This document shows, in pieces, positions 30,923-40,536 of a stretch of DNA of 64,000 nucleotides (its first letter is position 1; each line of letters opens with the position of its first letter). The position numbers and the translations under genes are program-made. The stretch spans positions 1 through 64,000 of the forward strand of contig CAZGLL010000006.1 in assembly GCA_964526225.1 (NCBI GenBank), read 5' to 3'. The notes under the pieces are model-generated. The model did no database searches and was not told where the DNA came from. It was given only the letters and a program-made list of their open reading frames with translations. Source of the DNA: DRYM01 sp964526225. Lineage in GTDB: Archaea; Thermoproteota; Thermoprotei_A; EX4484-217-1.

Positions 30923-33900
30923 TTACGGAATAGACTTTATTTCTTCATAGAGTTCATCTAACACGTCTACGTAGTTTCTTTTGCCTTCTTCAATTTCGTC
31001 CATTATTTTCTCAAGCATTGCTGTCCGTTCCTCTGAAATTAACTGGAAATAGTTACGTGAAAGATATGTATAAACTTTAACGCCAAGATCAGTAGGTATC
31101 AGCTTCTTCGTCTTCTTTGATTCGATAACGTAATTTCTTTGAAGTAGCGTTTGTATTATTTTAGCGTAAGTTGAAGGTCTACCTATTCCTCTCTCCTTCA
31201 TAAGCTTCACTACATCACCTTGAGTGAAGAGGTGAACCTTGGGTTTCTCGATAATTTCAACTTTACTATAATACTTTCCGGTATCTAATTTCTTCTCTAC
31301 TTGAATTATAGGGTATATTTCCAGGAAACCTGGTTCAACTATTCCAACTATTCTTTCTAACTCTTTTTTCACACCTAGCACATTAACTTCTACTTTCTGC
31401 TTAATCACTTTAGCTTCAACCATCTGACTTGCTATGAACCGTTTAAATATTAAATCATACAGTTTTATGTGATTCTTAGTTAAAGGCTTAATTGGTGTAA
31501 TTATTCCTTCATTTATGAGCTTAAGTAATCTTTCCGCATCAATAGGTCTAGTCGGCCTTATGCATTCATGAGCTCCTCCAACACCCCAACTTCTAGGTTT
31601 ATACAGTTTTGAAGATTCAGCGCCGAATGTATCTTCTAAATAGGCCTTTGCAACATATTGTCCAAATGTTGAAACTCTTACACTATCTGTTCTATGATAC
31701 GTTATGAAGCCTTGTTCAAAAAGATCCTGTGCCAACTGCATTATTTCGTTAGCGCCAAGCCTTAGCTCACGTGATGCTTCAGTTAGCATAGTGTCCGTTG
31801 TAAATGGCGGAGGCGGAGAAATAGTTACTTCCTCCACTCCCTTATCAACAATTTCTAACGCCACTTTTTCCTCAGGCTTTTCTACTTTAAGCTCTGATAG
31901 GGGTATTTCAAGCTTCAAAATGTTATCGACACTTATGATAGCATATTTTTCCCTCTCCTCTTTCCATTTTTTGTGTTGTTTTATTATCCATCCTAGTACT
32001 GGTGTTTGTACTCTTCCTGCTGATAGCCAGTGTTTTCCGAAAACACTCCAAAGCCTCCTCGAAAGTTCAAAACCAATCCAACGATCCTCAACACGCCTAA
32101 CAACCTGAGCCTCAACGAGATATCTATTGAATTCCCTAGGATTATCTAGGGCCTCAGTTATTGCTCTCTTCGTTACCTCATGAAACTCTATTCTCATAAG
32201 TTTTTTCGCATAAGGTCTTAAATGAACCGCTATGTCCCAACCTATTTTTTCACCTTCAGTATCCGGATCTGTTCCTATAAGTACAAGGTCTACTTCCTCA
32301 GTTAATTCCTTAATGAAATTTATTGTTTCAAGAGAATCCCTTATATTTCTACTTCCACATTTAGGACAAACTTTGCCTTTTTCTTCAACATATTCTGTGA
32401 ATTGATATCCGCAGTCTAAACATTTCTTAATAGTGTCATATACTGGAAGGTATGCGTCAACGTAATGGTCTCTCGGAACATATACTCCATGGAAACCTGG
32501 CGTTATGGCTAAATCGAAAACATGACCTCCAGTAGCGGTTATCATTAGCAAGTACTTGCCTGTAGTTATTTCGTATACTTTAAGATTACCCTTACGTCTA
32601 ATAGTTGGTTTCCCGAAGAAATTAGCTATTGTCCTTGCCTTATTAGGTGATTCAACTACTAAGAGCACTGTTTTGAACCACTCCCTAGCTTTTTCCACCT
32701 TAACTTTGCCTTCACGTACGGCTTTAACAAGCTCCCTATCTTTATTTATTTCCTCAAGAATCTTCGATAACTCTAAGAAGTTAAAATCTACGAACTCTGC
32801 TTCCTCAATAGTCCATTTCAACCTTCTACTTAAACCGAAGAATAATCTTTCGTCGTCAACTACAACTACTGATAAACCCTTAGTTATACCTCCAACAAAC
32901 ATTCTCGAAGTTCTTCCGCTAGCTTGAATATATGTCATAACATCAGGCACTAAAATGAACATTCTACCTTCTTCTTCTATGACAGCTATTTCTTTAAGCT
33001 CCCTTATTTTCTGCTTTATTTCAGGATCTTCCATAAGTTTTCTCGCGTACTGCAATGCCTCAGAAAATACTTTTTCAACATCTGTTTCAGGCTTCTTACC
33101 TTGGCGTAATTTTTCTGTGAGCTCCGCTATTGCAGCTTGCGGTGCAACTGCAAGATACTTTCTTATTTTAACTATTAGTCTGTCTATAGTTTCTCTTTCG
33201 CTTCTTTCACCGATAACTTCTCGTACTATTATAAGAGCCCTTAGAATATTTAGTGGATGAGGATCCTCTAGTTTAGTACTGAACTTGAATCTTGGTATTC
33301 CTGCGAAAACAGCGTATCTTACTGCTTCCGGTAAGTCAAGACCTCTCACCATTACTCCGTAGTATGTTGCAACACCTACTAGAACATCAACTTCTCCTTT
33401 GGAAAATTCTTCAAGAGCCTTAATTTCTTTAGAAGTAAAGACTTTAGCTACAACACCGTTTTCACATAGTTTCTTAGCTAAGTACTCTGCATATTCAACA
33501 CCTTTATCTACAGGTACGAAAATAAGCCCTCCTTTACCTAAAAGCTTCACTATTCTTACAACTTCATTTTCGATAGTGTCTTTAGGCCTAACATAAGAAT
33601 CAATAATTGCTCTTAAGAACTCCGATCTTGTACCTACTTCGAAACCTAGAAGTTCTCTGAAGAGCTTAACACGTAAGCCTCTAGGTCTACCTGTAGCGCT
33701 AGAAACTATCAGTATAGTCTTCGTTTTCTTAGAAATATTTTCAACTAATTTTTGAAGTTTCCTAATCTCTTTACTAAGTTTAATGTATTCTTCGCTTCCA
33801 GCTTTCAAAGTTGAAATTCTACGTTTAGCTCTAATAAGTTTAAATGTTAACTCTATATCCTCCTGAGTGAAACCCATTATCATAAGTATCCTATCTACGT

Positions 33901-34588
33901 TCTTAGAACTCTTCAATATCGCGTCAACATCGTCCACAACTATGAACTTAAACTTTTTACCTAAAAGTTTCTCATAATGTGATGTTAGAAATCTTGATGT
34001 TGTTACTAATATGTGAAATTCTCCATTAACTATTTTCTCCAACGCTTCTTTTTTACTTTTAGAACTAAGTTTTGCATGATAAGCTACGACACTTATTTTA
34101 GCGTTTAATTTTTCTACAAATTCTTTAAGCCTATCGTAGACCTGTACTACTAAAGGTGTCGTTGGCAATATTATGTATGATTTTTGGTTTTTTAAGGCAA
34201 AGTATATCGACATTACCATTGCGAAAGCTGTTTTCCCAACACCTGTTGGCGCTACTATTGAGAAGCTTTGCCCCTTAAGAACTCTTTTAGCCCATGTTTC
34301 CTGAGCATTCCACATCCTATTTCCTATGAGTTTTTCAAATAACTTGTTTATTTCATTAAGTTCGGAAATGAGATTTTTCAGTAAACGTAAATTACGTAGT
34401 TTACTAAGTTTCTCAGTTAACTCTATCACTTTCTCATGGGTTGGCTCTTTCATCAGCGCTAAAGCGTCAGTAACGTGTAAGGGTAAGCATTTTTCGCATG
34501 GTAGCATATGTTGTAGACGTAGGTCCGAAATTTCGCCTCCGCAGTTAATGCATCCGTACCTGTATATTCCATGAGGAACTTCTATCAA
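30923..34588 (-). CDS. rgy: reverse gyrase
   Basis: Reverse gyrase introduces positive supercoils and is the hallmark of hyperthermophiles. The 1221 residues comprise an N-terminal zinc finger (Cys13, Cys16, Cys31, Cys34), a helicase-like module with Walker A APTGVGKT (113-120) and VVDDVDAIL, then a type IA topoisomerase from about residue 640 (LLVVESPNKARTIANFF), a second zinc finger (CLDCGYQF...CPKCGSRN), and the catalytic Tyr at about 964 (FITYHRTDS). All key elements are intact. The nitrilase-like gene follows 17 nt downstream. Confidence 0.98.
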   Translation of the reverse strand: MIEVPHGIYRYGCINCGGEISDLRLQHMLPCEKCLPLHVTDALALMKEPTHEKVIELTEKLSKLRNLRLLKNLISELNEINKLFEKLIGNRMWNAQETWAKRVLKGQSFSIVAPTGVGKTAFAMVMSIYFALKNQKSYIILPTTPLVVQVYDRLKEFVEKLNAKISVVAYHAKLSSKSKKEALEKIVNGEFHILVTTSRFLTSHYEKLLGKKFKFIVVDDVDAILKSSKNVDRILMIMGFTQEDIELTFKLIRAKRRISTLKAGSEEYIKLSKEIRKLQKLVENISKKTKTILIVSSATGRPRGLRVKLFRELLGFEVGTRSEFLRAIIDSYVRPKDTIENEVVRIVKLLGKGGLIFVPVDKGVEYAEYLAKKLCENGVVAKVFTSKEIKALEEFSKGEVDVLVGVATYYGVMVRGLDLPEAVRYAVFAGIPRFKFSTKLEDPHPLNILRALIIVREVIGERSERETIDRLIVKIRKYLAVAPQAAIAELTEKLRQGKKPETDVEKVFSEALQYARKLMEDPEIKQKIRELKEIAVIEEEGRMFILVPDVMTYIQASGRTSRMFVGGITKGLSVVVVDDERLFFGLSRRLKWTIEEAEFVDFNFLELSKILEEINKDRELVKAVREGKVKVEKAREWFKTVLLVVESPNKARTIANFFGKPTIRRKGNLKVYEITTGKYLLMITATGGHVFDLAITPGFHGVYVPRDHYVDAYLPVYDTIKKCLDCGYQFTEYVEEKGKVCPKCGSRNIRDSLETINFIKELTEEVDLVLIGTDPDTEGEKIGWDIAVHLRPYAKKLMRIEFHEVTKRAITEALDNPREFNRYLVEAQVVRRVEDRWIGFELSRRLWSVFGKHWLSAGRVQTPVLGWIIKQHKKWKEEREKYAIISVDNILKLEIPLSELKVEKPEEKVALEIVDKGVEEVTISPPPPFTTDTMLTEASRELRLGANEIMQLAQDLFEQGFITYHRTDSVRVSTFGQYVAKAYLEDTFGAESSKLYKPRSWGVGGAHECIRPTRPIDAERLLKLINEGIITPIKPLTKNHIKLYDLIFKRFIASQMVEAKVIKQKVEVNVLGVKKELERIVGIVEPGFLEIYPIIQVEKKLDTGKYYSKVEIIEKPKVHLFTQGDVVKLMKERGIGRPSTYAKIIQTLLQRNYVIESKKTKKLIPTDLGVKVYTYLSRNYFQLISEERTAMLEKIMDEIEEGKRNYVDVLDELYEEIKSIP

Positions 34589-34718
34589 GCCCTATTTCAC
34601 CGAGTATTCCATGTTTCTATAATAGTTTGCCTTCCGCACCTAATATGTAATATGCTTCCTACTTAAAAGTCTAAGTTTAGCAAGAAAACAGTATTGCTAA
34701 ATTTAAGGAGGGAAAAAT

Positions 34719-35477
34719 TTAAACATGCTCTTCGAAAACACCTGTCCTTGTAATCTTAAGTACTTTGTTCGGGTACACTATTATGCCTTTATCTGTTATT
34801 TCAAATGGATGCCTTCTCATACTGTGAGATGTTCCACGCATCTTCCATACTATGAGCGACCTCTTTAACTCACCGCCTATTTCGTCTAGATCAAGCCTTA
34901 TTATACCGTCTGCTGCATGCTCCACACCTGGTCCGCCAAATCCTCTTTCAGTAACTGAGACTTGTGAAACAAGTATTGATGTTACTCCTAGGCCGGAGAG
35001 CACTCTCTTAAGCTGCATTACAATATTCCTAGCGACTGCAGGCTTCGTTAAATACAGTGTTGAAACAGAGTCTATCACGCCTCTAACGGCTCCCACATCC
35101 CTAATGGCTTCTTTAAGTACGTCTACAAGGCTCATAACATCTGTTGGATCTCTAACAACGTATCTTTCTCTCTTAGCTGCCTCACCTATGCCACCAGTAA
35201 AAGCATCGACCATCGCAAAAAGCCCTTTTTCCTCATATTTCCTAACATCCCATCCGAACTGCGACATGTTTATTCTTACTTGTACAGGATGCTCCTCTAG
35301 TGCCACGAAAACTCCTGGTTCGCCATTTAATAAACCATAATATAGATACTGTTGCCCGAAAATGCTTTTACCAGTGCCTGGACCTCCCGAGAGAAGTACT
35401 ACGTTTCTTTTAGGTATTCCACCGTGAAGTACTTCGTCCATTCCGGGAATTCCTGTTTTAACTCTCTCTATAGGCAT
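34719..35477 (-). CDS. KaiC-like RecA-fold ATPase 1
   Basis: A single KaiC/RecA domain of 252 residues: TGIPGMDEVLHGGIPKRN, Walker A GGPGTGKS (31-38), FVALEEHP, and a Walker B region (VRGVIDSVSTLY). Archaeal single-domain KaiC proteins are implicated in signalling or protein regulation but mostly lack a defined role. It is divergent from cdc48 copy 2 with about 160 bp between them. A second family member is at 43.1-43.9 kb. Confidence 0.88.
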   Translation of the reverse strand: MPIERVKTGIPGMDEVLHGGIPKRNVVLLSGGPGTGKSIFGQQYLYYGLLNGEPGVFVALEEHPVQVRINMSQFGWDVRKYEEKGLFAMVDAFTGGIGEAAKRERYVVRDPTDVMSLVDVLKEAIRDVGAVRGVIDSVSTLYLTKPAVARNIVMQLKRVLSGLGVTSILVSQVSVTERGFGGPGVEHAADGIIRLDLDEIGGELKRSLIVWKMRGTSHSMRRHPFEITDKGIIVYPNKVLKITRTGVFEEHV

Positions 35478-35638
35478 GTCTAAGCCACCGAAACTTGTTC
35501 TCTTTTTAAAGATAAATAAGTTTATCTAAAATTTTAGTATCCCAACAATACGTTATAATATGGATGCTTTACTTAAAAGTTTAATAAGAGCATAAATAGT
35601 ATCTAGTTAAGGACAATTAAGTGAGGTGAATGTAGGAA

Positions 35639-37825
35639 ATGTCCGAAGAAGTAAAGTTGCAAGTCGTTGAAGCTAAGCCGCGAGATAGAGGAAGGAAGAT
35701 AGCTAGAATAAGTAGAGCAGACATGAAAGCACTAGGTGTAGTGCCGGGAGATTTCATTGAAATTGAAGGACCTAAAGGTTCAGCAATATGCCAAGTATGG
35801 CCAGCTTATCCCCGAGATGAAGGACAAAGCATAATTAGGATAGATGATATAATTCGTTCATCAATAGGTGTGACCATAGGAGACTTTGTAACCGTTAGAA
35901 GAGCTAAAGATGTAAAACCTGCAACAAGAGTTGTTATCGCACCTACAGAACCCATACGTTTTTCACCTGAATTTATAGATTATGTTAAGAACTCATTAAT
36001 TGGTAGGCCTGTTTCAAGAGGAGAAGTTATTACAATCCCTGTATTCAATGTAGCGATAAGATTCGTAGTAACATCAACACAGCCGACACCACATGTTTAC
36101 ATAACTCAGGAAACCGAGCTACACATTAGAGAGGAACCTGTCAAGGAGGAAGCATTGAGAGGTGTACCTAAAGTAACATGGGAGGACATTGGAGATTTAG
36201 AGGAAGCTAAAGAGAAAATAAGGGAGATGATAGAGCTCCCACTTAAACATCCAGAGCTCTTTAAACACTTAGGTATCGAGCCTCCTAAGGGTGTTCTTCT
36301 CTATGGACCTCCGGGTACAGGTAAAACATTGCTTGCAAAAGCAGTAGCGAACGAAATTGGAGCGTACTTTATCGCTATTAATGGCCCTGAAATTATGAGT
36401 AAATTCTACGGAGAAAGCGAACAAAGACTAAGAGAAGTGTTTAAGGAGGCTGAGGAAAATTCTCCAGCAATAATATTCATAGACGAAATAGACTCTATCG
36501 CTCCAAGAAGAGAGGAAGTAACAGGTGAGGTTGAAAAGAGAGTTGTTGCTCAACTACTAGCTCTAATGGATGGATTAAAGGAGAGAGGAAAAGTCATAGT
36601 TATTGGCGCTACCAATAGACCCGATGCTATAGACCCTGCACTTAGAAGGCCTGGAAGATTCGATAGAGAAATAGAAATTAGACCTCCGGATAAGCGTGGT
36701 AGGAAGGAAATACTTCAAGTACACACTAGGAACATGCCATTAGCAGAAGATGTTAATCTGGATGAAATTGCTGAACTAACTCACGGGTATACAGGAGCGG
36801 ACCTAGCAGCATTATGTAAGGAAGCCGCAATGGCTGCTTTAAGAAGGTTTATTAGAAGCCAAAAAGTTGATCTATCGAAACCTATACCGCCAGAGATCCT
36901 TAAGAACCTTAAAGTTACTAGGAAAGACTTCTTAGAGGCAATGAAGTTTATTCAGCCAACACTTCTAAGAGAAGTATTTGTCGAAGTACCGGAGGTTCAT
37001 TGGGACGACATCGGAGACTTAGAGGATGTAAAACAGGAACTAAGGGAAGCTGTTGAATGGCCTCTTAAACATCCAGAAGTATTTAAGAAAATGGGTATTA
37101 GACCGCCTAAAGGCATTCTATTATTTGGCCCTCCCGGATGCGGTAAAACATTGCTTGCAAAAGCAGTAGCTACAGAGAGCGAAGCAAACTTTATCTCAAT
37201 TAAGGGTCCGGAGGTTCTTAGTAAGTGGGTTGGTGAATCGGAAAGAGCAATACGAGTTACCTTCAGAAGGGCTAGGCAAGCAGCACCATGCATAATATTC
37301 TTTGACGAAATAGACGCAATAGCGCCCATGAGAGGAATAGGTTTAGGAGATAGTCACGTTACTGAAAGAGTGGTTAGTCAGCTTCTCACCGAAATGGACG
37401 GTATTGAGAAGTTAGAGAATGTTGTTGTTATCGCTGCTACGAATAGACCTGACATACTAGACCCAGCACTACTAAGACCAGGAAGATTCGACAGAATAAT
37501 CTACGTACCCCCACCTGATGTTAAAGGAAGGCTCGAAATATTCAAAGTACATACTAAGAAGATGCCTTTAGCAGAAGATGTCAATCTCCAGAAACTAGCC
37601 GAGCTAACTGAGGGATATACTGGAGCAGATATTGAGGCAGTATGTAGAGAAGCAGCGATGATTGCTTTAAGGGAAAAGTTTGAACCAAGACCTGTTGAAA
37701 TGAAGCACTTCCTTAAGGCATTAAAGAAGATACCTCCAAGCTTAAGAAGAGAGGACATCGAAAGATATAGAGAACTAGCTTACGAACTTAAACGGTCAAC
37801 ACTAGGCCAACAAACATTCATTTGA
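35639..37825 (+). CDS. cdc48: Cdc48/VAT-type AAA+ ATPase, copy 2
   Basis: A second 728-residue Cdc48 with N domain (about 1-180), AAA+ D1 (GPPGTGKT, IIFIDEIDSIAP) and D2 (GPPGCGKT, IIFFDEIDAIAP). GAGGTG precedes the ATG at 35639. The N domain and the ends of the modules differ clearly from copy 1, so the two likely have different adaptors or substrates, yet two blocks (36278-36436, 37184-37493) are base-for-base identical. It ends QQTFI without a proteasome-docking motif. Confidence 0.97.
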   Translation: MSEEVKLQVVEAKPRDRGRKIARISRADMKALGVVPGDFIEIEGPKGSAICQVWPAYPRDEGQSIIRIDDIIRSSIGVTIGDFVTVRRAKDVKPATRVVIAPTEPIRFSPEFIDYVKNSLIGRPVSRGEVITIPVFNVAIRFVVTSTQPTPHVYITQETELHIREEPVKEEALRGVPKVTWEDIGDLEEAKEKIREMIELPLKHPELFKHLGIEPPKGVLLYGPPGTGKTLLAKAVANEIGAYFIAINGPEIMSKFYGESEQRLREVFKEAEENSPAIIFIDEIDSIAPRREEVTGEVEKRVVAQLLALMDGLKERGKVIVIGATNRPDAIDPALRRPGRFDREIEIRPPDKRGRKEILQVHTRNMPLAEDVNLDEIAELTHGYTGADLAALCKEAAMAALRRFIRSQKVDLSKPIPPEILKNLKVTRKDFLEAMKFIQPTLLREVFVEVPEVHWDDIGDLEDVKQELREAVEWPLKHPEVFKKMGIRPPKGILLFGPPGCGKTLLAKAVATESEANFISIKGPEVLSKWVGESERAIRVTFRRARQAAPCIIFFDEIDAIAPMRGIGLGDSHVTERVVSQLLTEMDGIEKLENVVVIAATNRPDILDPALLRPGRFDRIIYVPPPDVKGRLEIFKVHTKKMPLAEDVNLQKLAELTEGYTGADIEAVCREAAMIALREKFEPRPVEMKHFLKALKKIPPSLRREDIERYRELAYELKRSTLGQQTFI
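36278..36436 (+). repeat. identity tract 1 with first cdc48 (159 bp)
   Basis: This segment is base-for-base identical to 6119-6277, in the D1 Walker A region. The flanks within the same domain diverge at synonymous sites. Confidence 0.95.
37184..37493 (+). repeat. identity tract 2 with first cdc48 (310 bp)
   Basis: This segment is base-for-base identical to 7022-7331, in the D2 module. Confidence 0.95.
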
Positions 37826-37923
37826 TAACTTAAACTTTTACCTACTTCAATAATTACTTCAAATAATCACAGCAAAAACCAAAGTTTAAACCGGATATAA
37901 TGTTCTCCCGAGGAGCAATGGAT

Positions 37924-40389
37924 ATGTCCAAAACGAGAAAGAATGCATCGTTAACACTAAGCAGGTATGTTCCAGCATCATATGTTAAGCTCCTTAGAAA
38001 GCTTAAAAACTCGCTGAATGAAGCTTTTAGACTTAATCATAGGAGAATGATTGTTCTTTCAGGTTCCGATTTTGAGAAACAAGCGTATGTTCTTGTTAAA
38101 ACAATTTTAACTTTCTATAAGTTCTGGAAATCTACGGTGAAAACATATCCGAAAATAGCATATTTCCTACATAAAGACATGCCTAAGGAGAGAAAGAAAT
38201 CTGAAATAGTTTTAGAAATTCTTAAAGCGAAAACGAAGAAACTAGGTTTAGAGCTTGTAGATTATAAAGATACGGAAGAGTACTTAGGCACAACATATGA
38301 CATGCTGATTTTGGATCTAACATCTAATCTCAAACCTAATGATATAGGTAGGTTAATCGGCATAGTTAGAGGAGGAGGACTTATAGTTCTCTTAATACCC
38401 GAGTGGGATGAGTGGGAAAAAACACTTACACTATTTCAAAGGGAACTAGCTACCCCTCAACATCCTGAAAATGAGGTTAGACAAATCTTTAAGAAATGGT
38501 TTAAGAGGAAACTTTTAGAACATAACGGGATATTTGTTTACAATGTTGATAAAAGAAAAACAATTAAAACACTAAAGGAGGAAAGCCATGAGAATTTGCT
38601 AAACGAAATTAAAGAGAGAACTTTGAAAATACCTGAGAAAACAGTTTATCCGAAAGAACTTTATCACCTAGCGTTAACACAGGATCAAGTAAATGTTCTT
38701 AAGTTGACGGAGAAGTTTGTGGAAAAACCTCGAGGTAAGAAGCTTGTTTTAGTTCTAACAGCTAATAGAGGGCGCGGAAAGTCTTGTGCATTAGGTATTG
38801 CTGTTGCAGGATTTATAAATGAACTTAAAAAAGTTAAAAACCGTGTTAGAGTTTTAGTGACCGCACCTAAGCCAACTAACGTTCAGTCATTTATGATGCT
38901 TCTTATGAAGTCTCTGGATAAACTGAAATTAAAATATAAAGTTATTGAGAGAAGAAGAAAAATAATTGAAGTGAAGGGTGAAAAATTTAGCGTCGAATAT
39001 TGGGAACCAATAAATATTCCAAAGATGAAAGCTGATTTAGTTGTGGTAGATGAAGCAGCAGGATTGCAAGTCCCGATGCTACTGAAAATATGGAAAGCAC
39101 ATAAGAGAACAATGTTTTCAAGTACAATACATGGTTACGAAGGGGCTGGAAGAGGATTCTCCATAAGGTTCTTAAAGTATGTTAAGAATGATCCAAAAAC
39201 AGATCTCATAGAATACGAAATGGTAGAGCCTATAAGATATTCAGAAAACGATCCTATAGAGAAATGGCAGTTCGATACATTACTGCTTAATGCTGAACCT
39301 GAAAAACTAACCCTAGAGGACCTCAAGCATATTGAAGAAGGCCGTCTAGTATATGTTAAACCCGATCTTGAAGAATGGTTTTCTAAAGAAGGCGAATACT
39401 TGTTAAGACAGTTTTTCGGAATATACGTGCTAGCTCATTACAGGAATGAACCTGACGATCTAGGAATGATGGCTGATGCTCCACATCACACTATAAGGGC
39501 TGTAATGCTTCCTTCAGGAAAAATCGTATGTTCAATGCAGCTTGCAGAGGAAGGTCCCATACCCGAGGATATGGTCGATGACCTGCTAAGAGGTGGTAGA
39601 ATACCAGGGAACATTATTCCAGATAGAGTCCTTAAACATGTTAGAATAAGGGAATTTAGCAAAACAATTGGTTGGAGAATTGTTAGAATAGCTACACACC
39701 CTGATGTCATGGGGAAGGGCATAGGTAGTTTTGCATTAGCTAACATAATTAAAGAAGCGTATGAGAGAGGTTATGACTGGGTTGGTGCTGGCTTTGGCGT
39801 TACAGAGCAATTACTTCGATTTTGGCTTAAAAACGGCTTCATACCTGTTCACATGTCACCCGATAGAAACCCCGTAAGTGGAGAATACACAATTCTCGTC
39901 CTTTACCCCCTATCAGATTTAACTAGGAAAATCGTTAAAATAGCTAATAAATCATTCAAGTTGAAGATAATAGACGCCCTACATGATAGCTATAGAGAGT
40001 TAGAAACAAACGTTGCACTCCTAATTCTTAAAGCAGGCGAAACTATAGATCCCAACTATACTCCAAAAATGGATCCTATAAGATGGGATAGATTGAGAAT
40101 ATATTCTTACGGGCCTATGACATACGAAGCAGCATGTGATGTAATGTTCGAACTTGCTAGAGCATATTTTATAAGTCATCCAAGGTTTAAAACTAAGCTT
40201 TCGAAAATCGAAGAGTACATATTGGTTTCACGCGTATTACAAGCTAAAAACTGGGAGGCAATAGCTGAGAAGCTAAATAAGAAACAACATTTCATAATGA
40301 TGAAGCTTAAGGAAATAGCTGGGAAAATAGCTAAAGCTTTTTTAGGATCAAAGGAACCTAAAGGAGTTACTCTATTTGATGTTGAATAA
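37924..40389 (+). CDS. tmcA: tRNA/rRNA cytidine acetyltransferase TmcA
   Basis: TmcA forms N4-acetylcytidine in tRNA (and widely in RNA of some hyperthermophiles), using acetyl-CoA and ATP. The 821 residues include an N-terminal domain, an RNA helicase-like module with Walker A (ANRGRGKS) and DLVVVDEAAG, a GNAT acetyltransferase domain (RIATHPDVMGKGIGSFAL, GFGVTEQLLRFWLKNGF), and a C-terminal tRNA-binding tail. ATGs at 37900 and 37918 are also in frame; 37924 is chosen because GGAG lies 8 nt before it. Confidence 0.95.
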   Translation: MSKTRKNASLTLSRYVPASYVKLLRKLKNSLNEAFRLNHRRMIVLSGSDFEKQAYVLVKTILTFYKFWKSTVKTYPKIAYFLHKDMPKERKKSEIVLEILKAKTKKLGLELVDYKDTEEYLGTTYDMLILDLTSNLKPNDIGRLIGIVRGGGLIVLLIPEWDEWEKTLTLFQRELATPQHPENEVRQIFKKWFKRKLLEHNGIFVYNVDKRKTIKTLKEESHENLLNEIKERTLKIPEKTVYPKELYHLALTQDQVNVLKLTEKFVEKPRGKKLVLVLTANRGRGKSCALGIAVAGFINELKKVKNRVRVLVTAPKPTNVQSFMMLLMKSLDKLKLKYKVIERRRKIIEVKGEKFSVEYWEPINIPKMKADLVVVDEAAGLQVPMLLKIWKAHKRTMFSSTIHGYEGAGRGFSIRFLKYVKNDPKTDLIEYEMVEPIRYSENDPIEKWQFDTLLLNAEPEKLTLEDLKHIEEGRLVYVKPDLEEWFSKEGEYLLRQFFGIYVLAHYRNEPDDLGMMADAPHHTIRAVMLPSGKIVCSMQLAEEGPIPEDMVDDLLRGGRIPGNIIPDRVLKHVRIREFSKTIGWRIVRIATHPDVMGKGIGSFALANIIKEAYERGYDWVGAGFGVTEQLLRFWLKNGFIPVHMSPDRNPVSGEYTILVLYPLSDLTRKIVKIANKSFKLKIIDALHDSYRELETNVALLILKAGETIDPNYTPKMDPIRWDRLRIYSYGPMTYEAACDVMFELARAYFISHPRFKTKLSKIEEYILVSRVLQAKNWEAIAEKLNKKQHFIMMKLKEIAGKIAKAFLGSKEPKGVTLFDVE

Positions 40390-40536
40390 TCTTCGAAGTC
40401 TTAAATTATAGTCTATGATGCTCTTCTATGACATTCTTATTCTTTCCTTAGAGAAAACTAGCTAATAAGATATATAGGAGTTGCTAGGAGAACTACGGGA
40501 TAGAAGAAATATTCGACCAAAACGAGGCGCTGAACG

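Noticed and set aside
31704..34574. Several plus-strand ORFs of 65-134 residues inside reverse gyrase
   Set aside because: Serine/leucine-rich antisense translations with no start signals; reverse gyrase is intact on the other strand.
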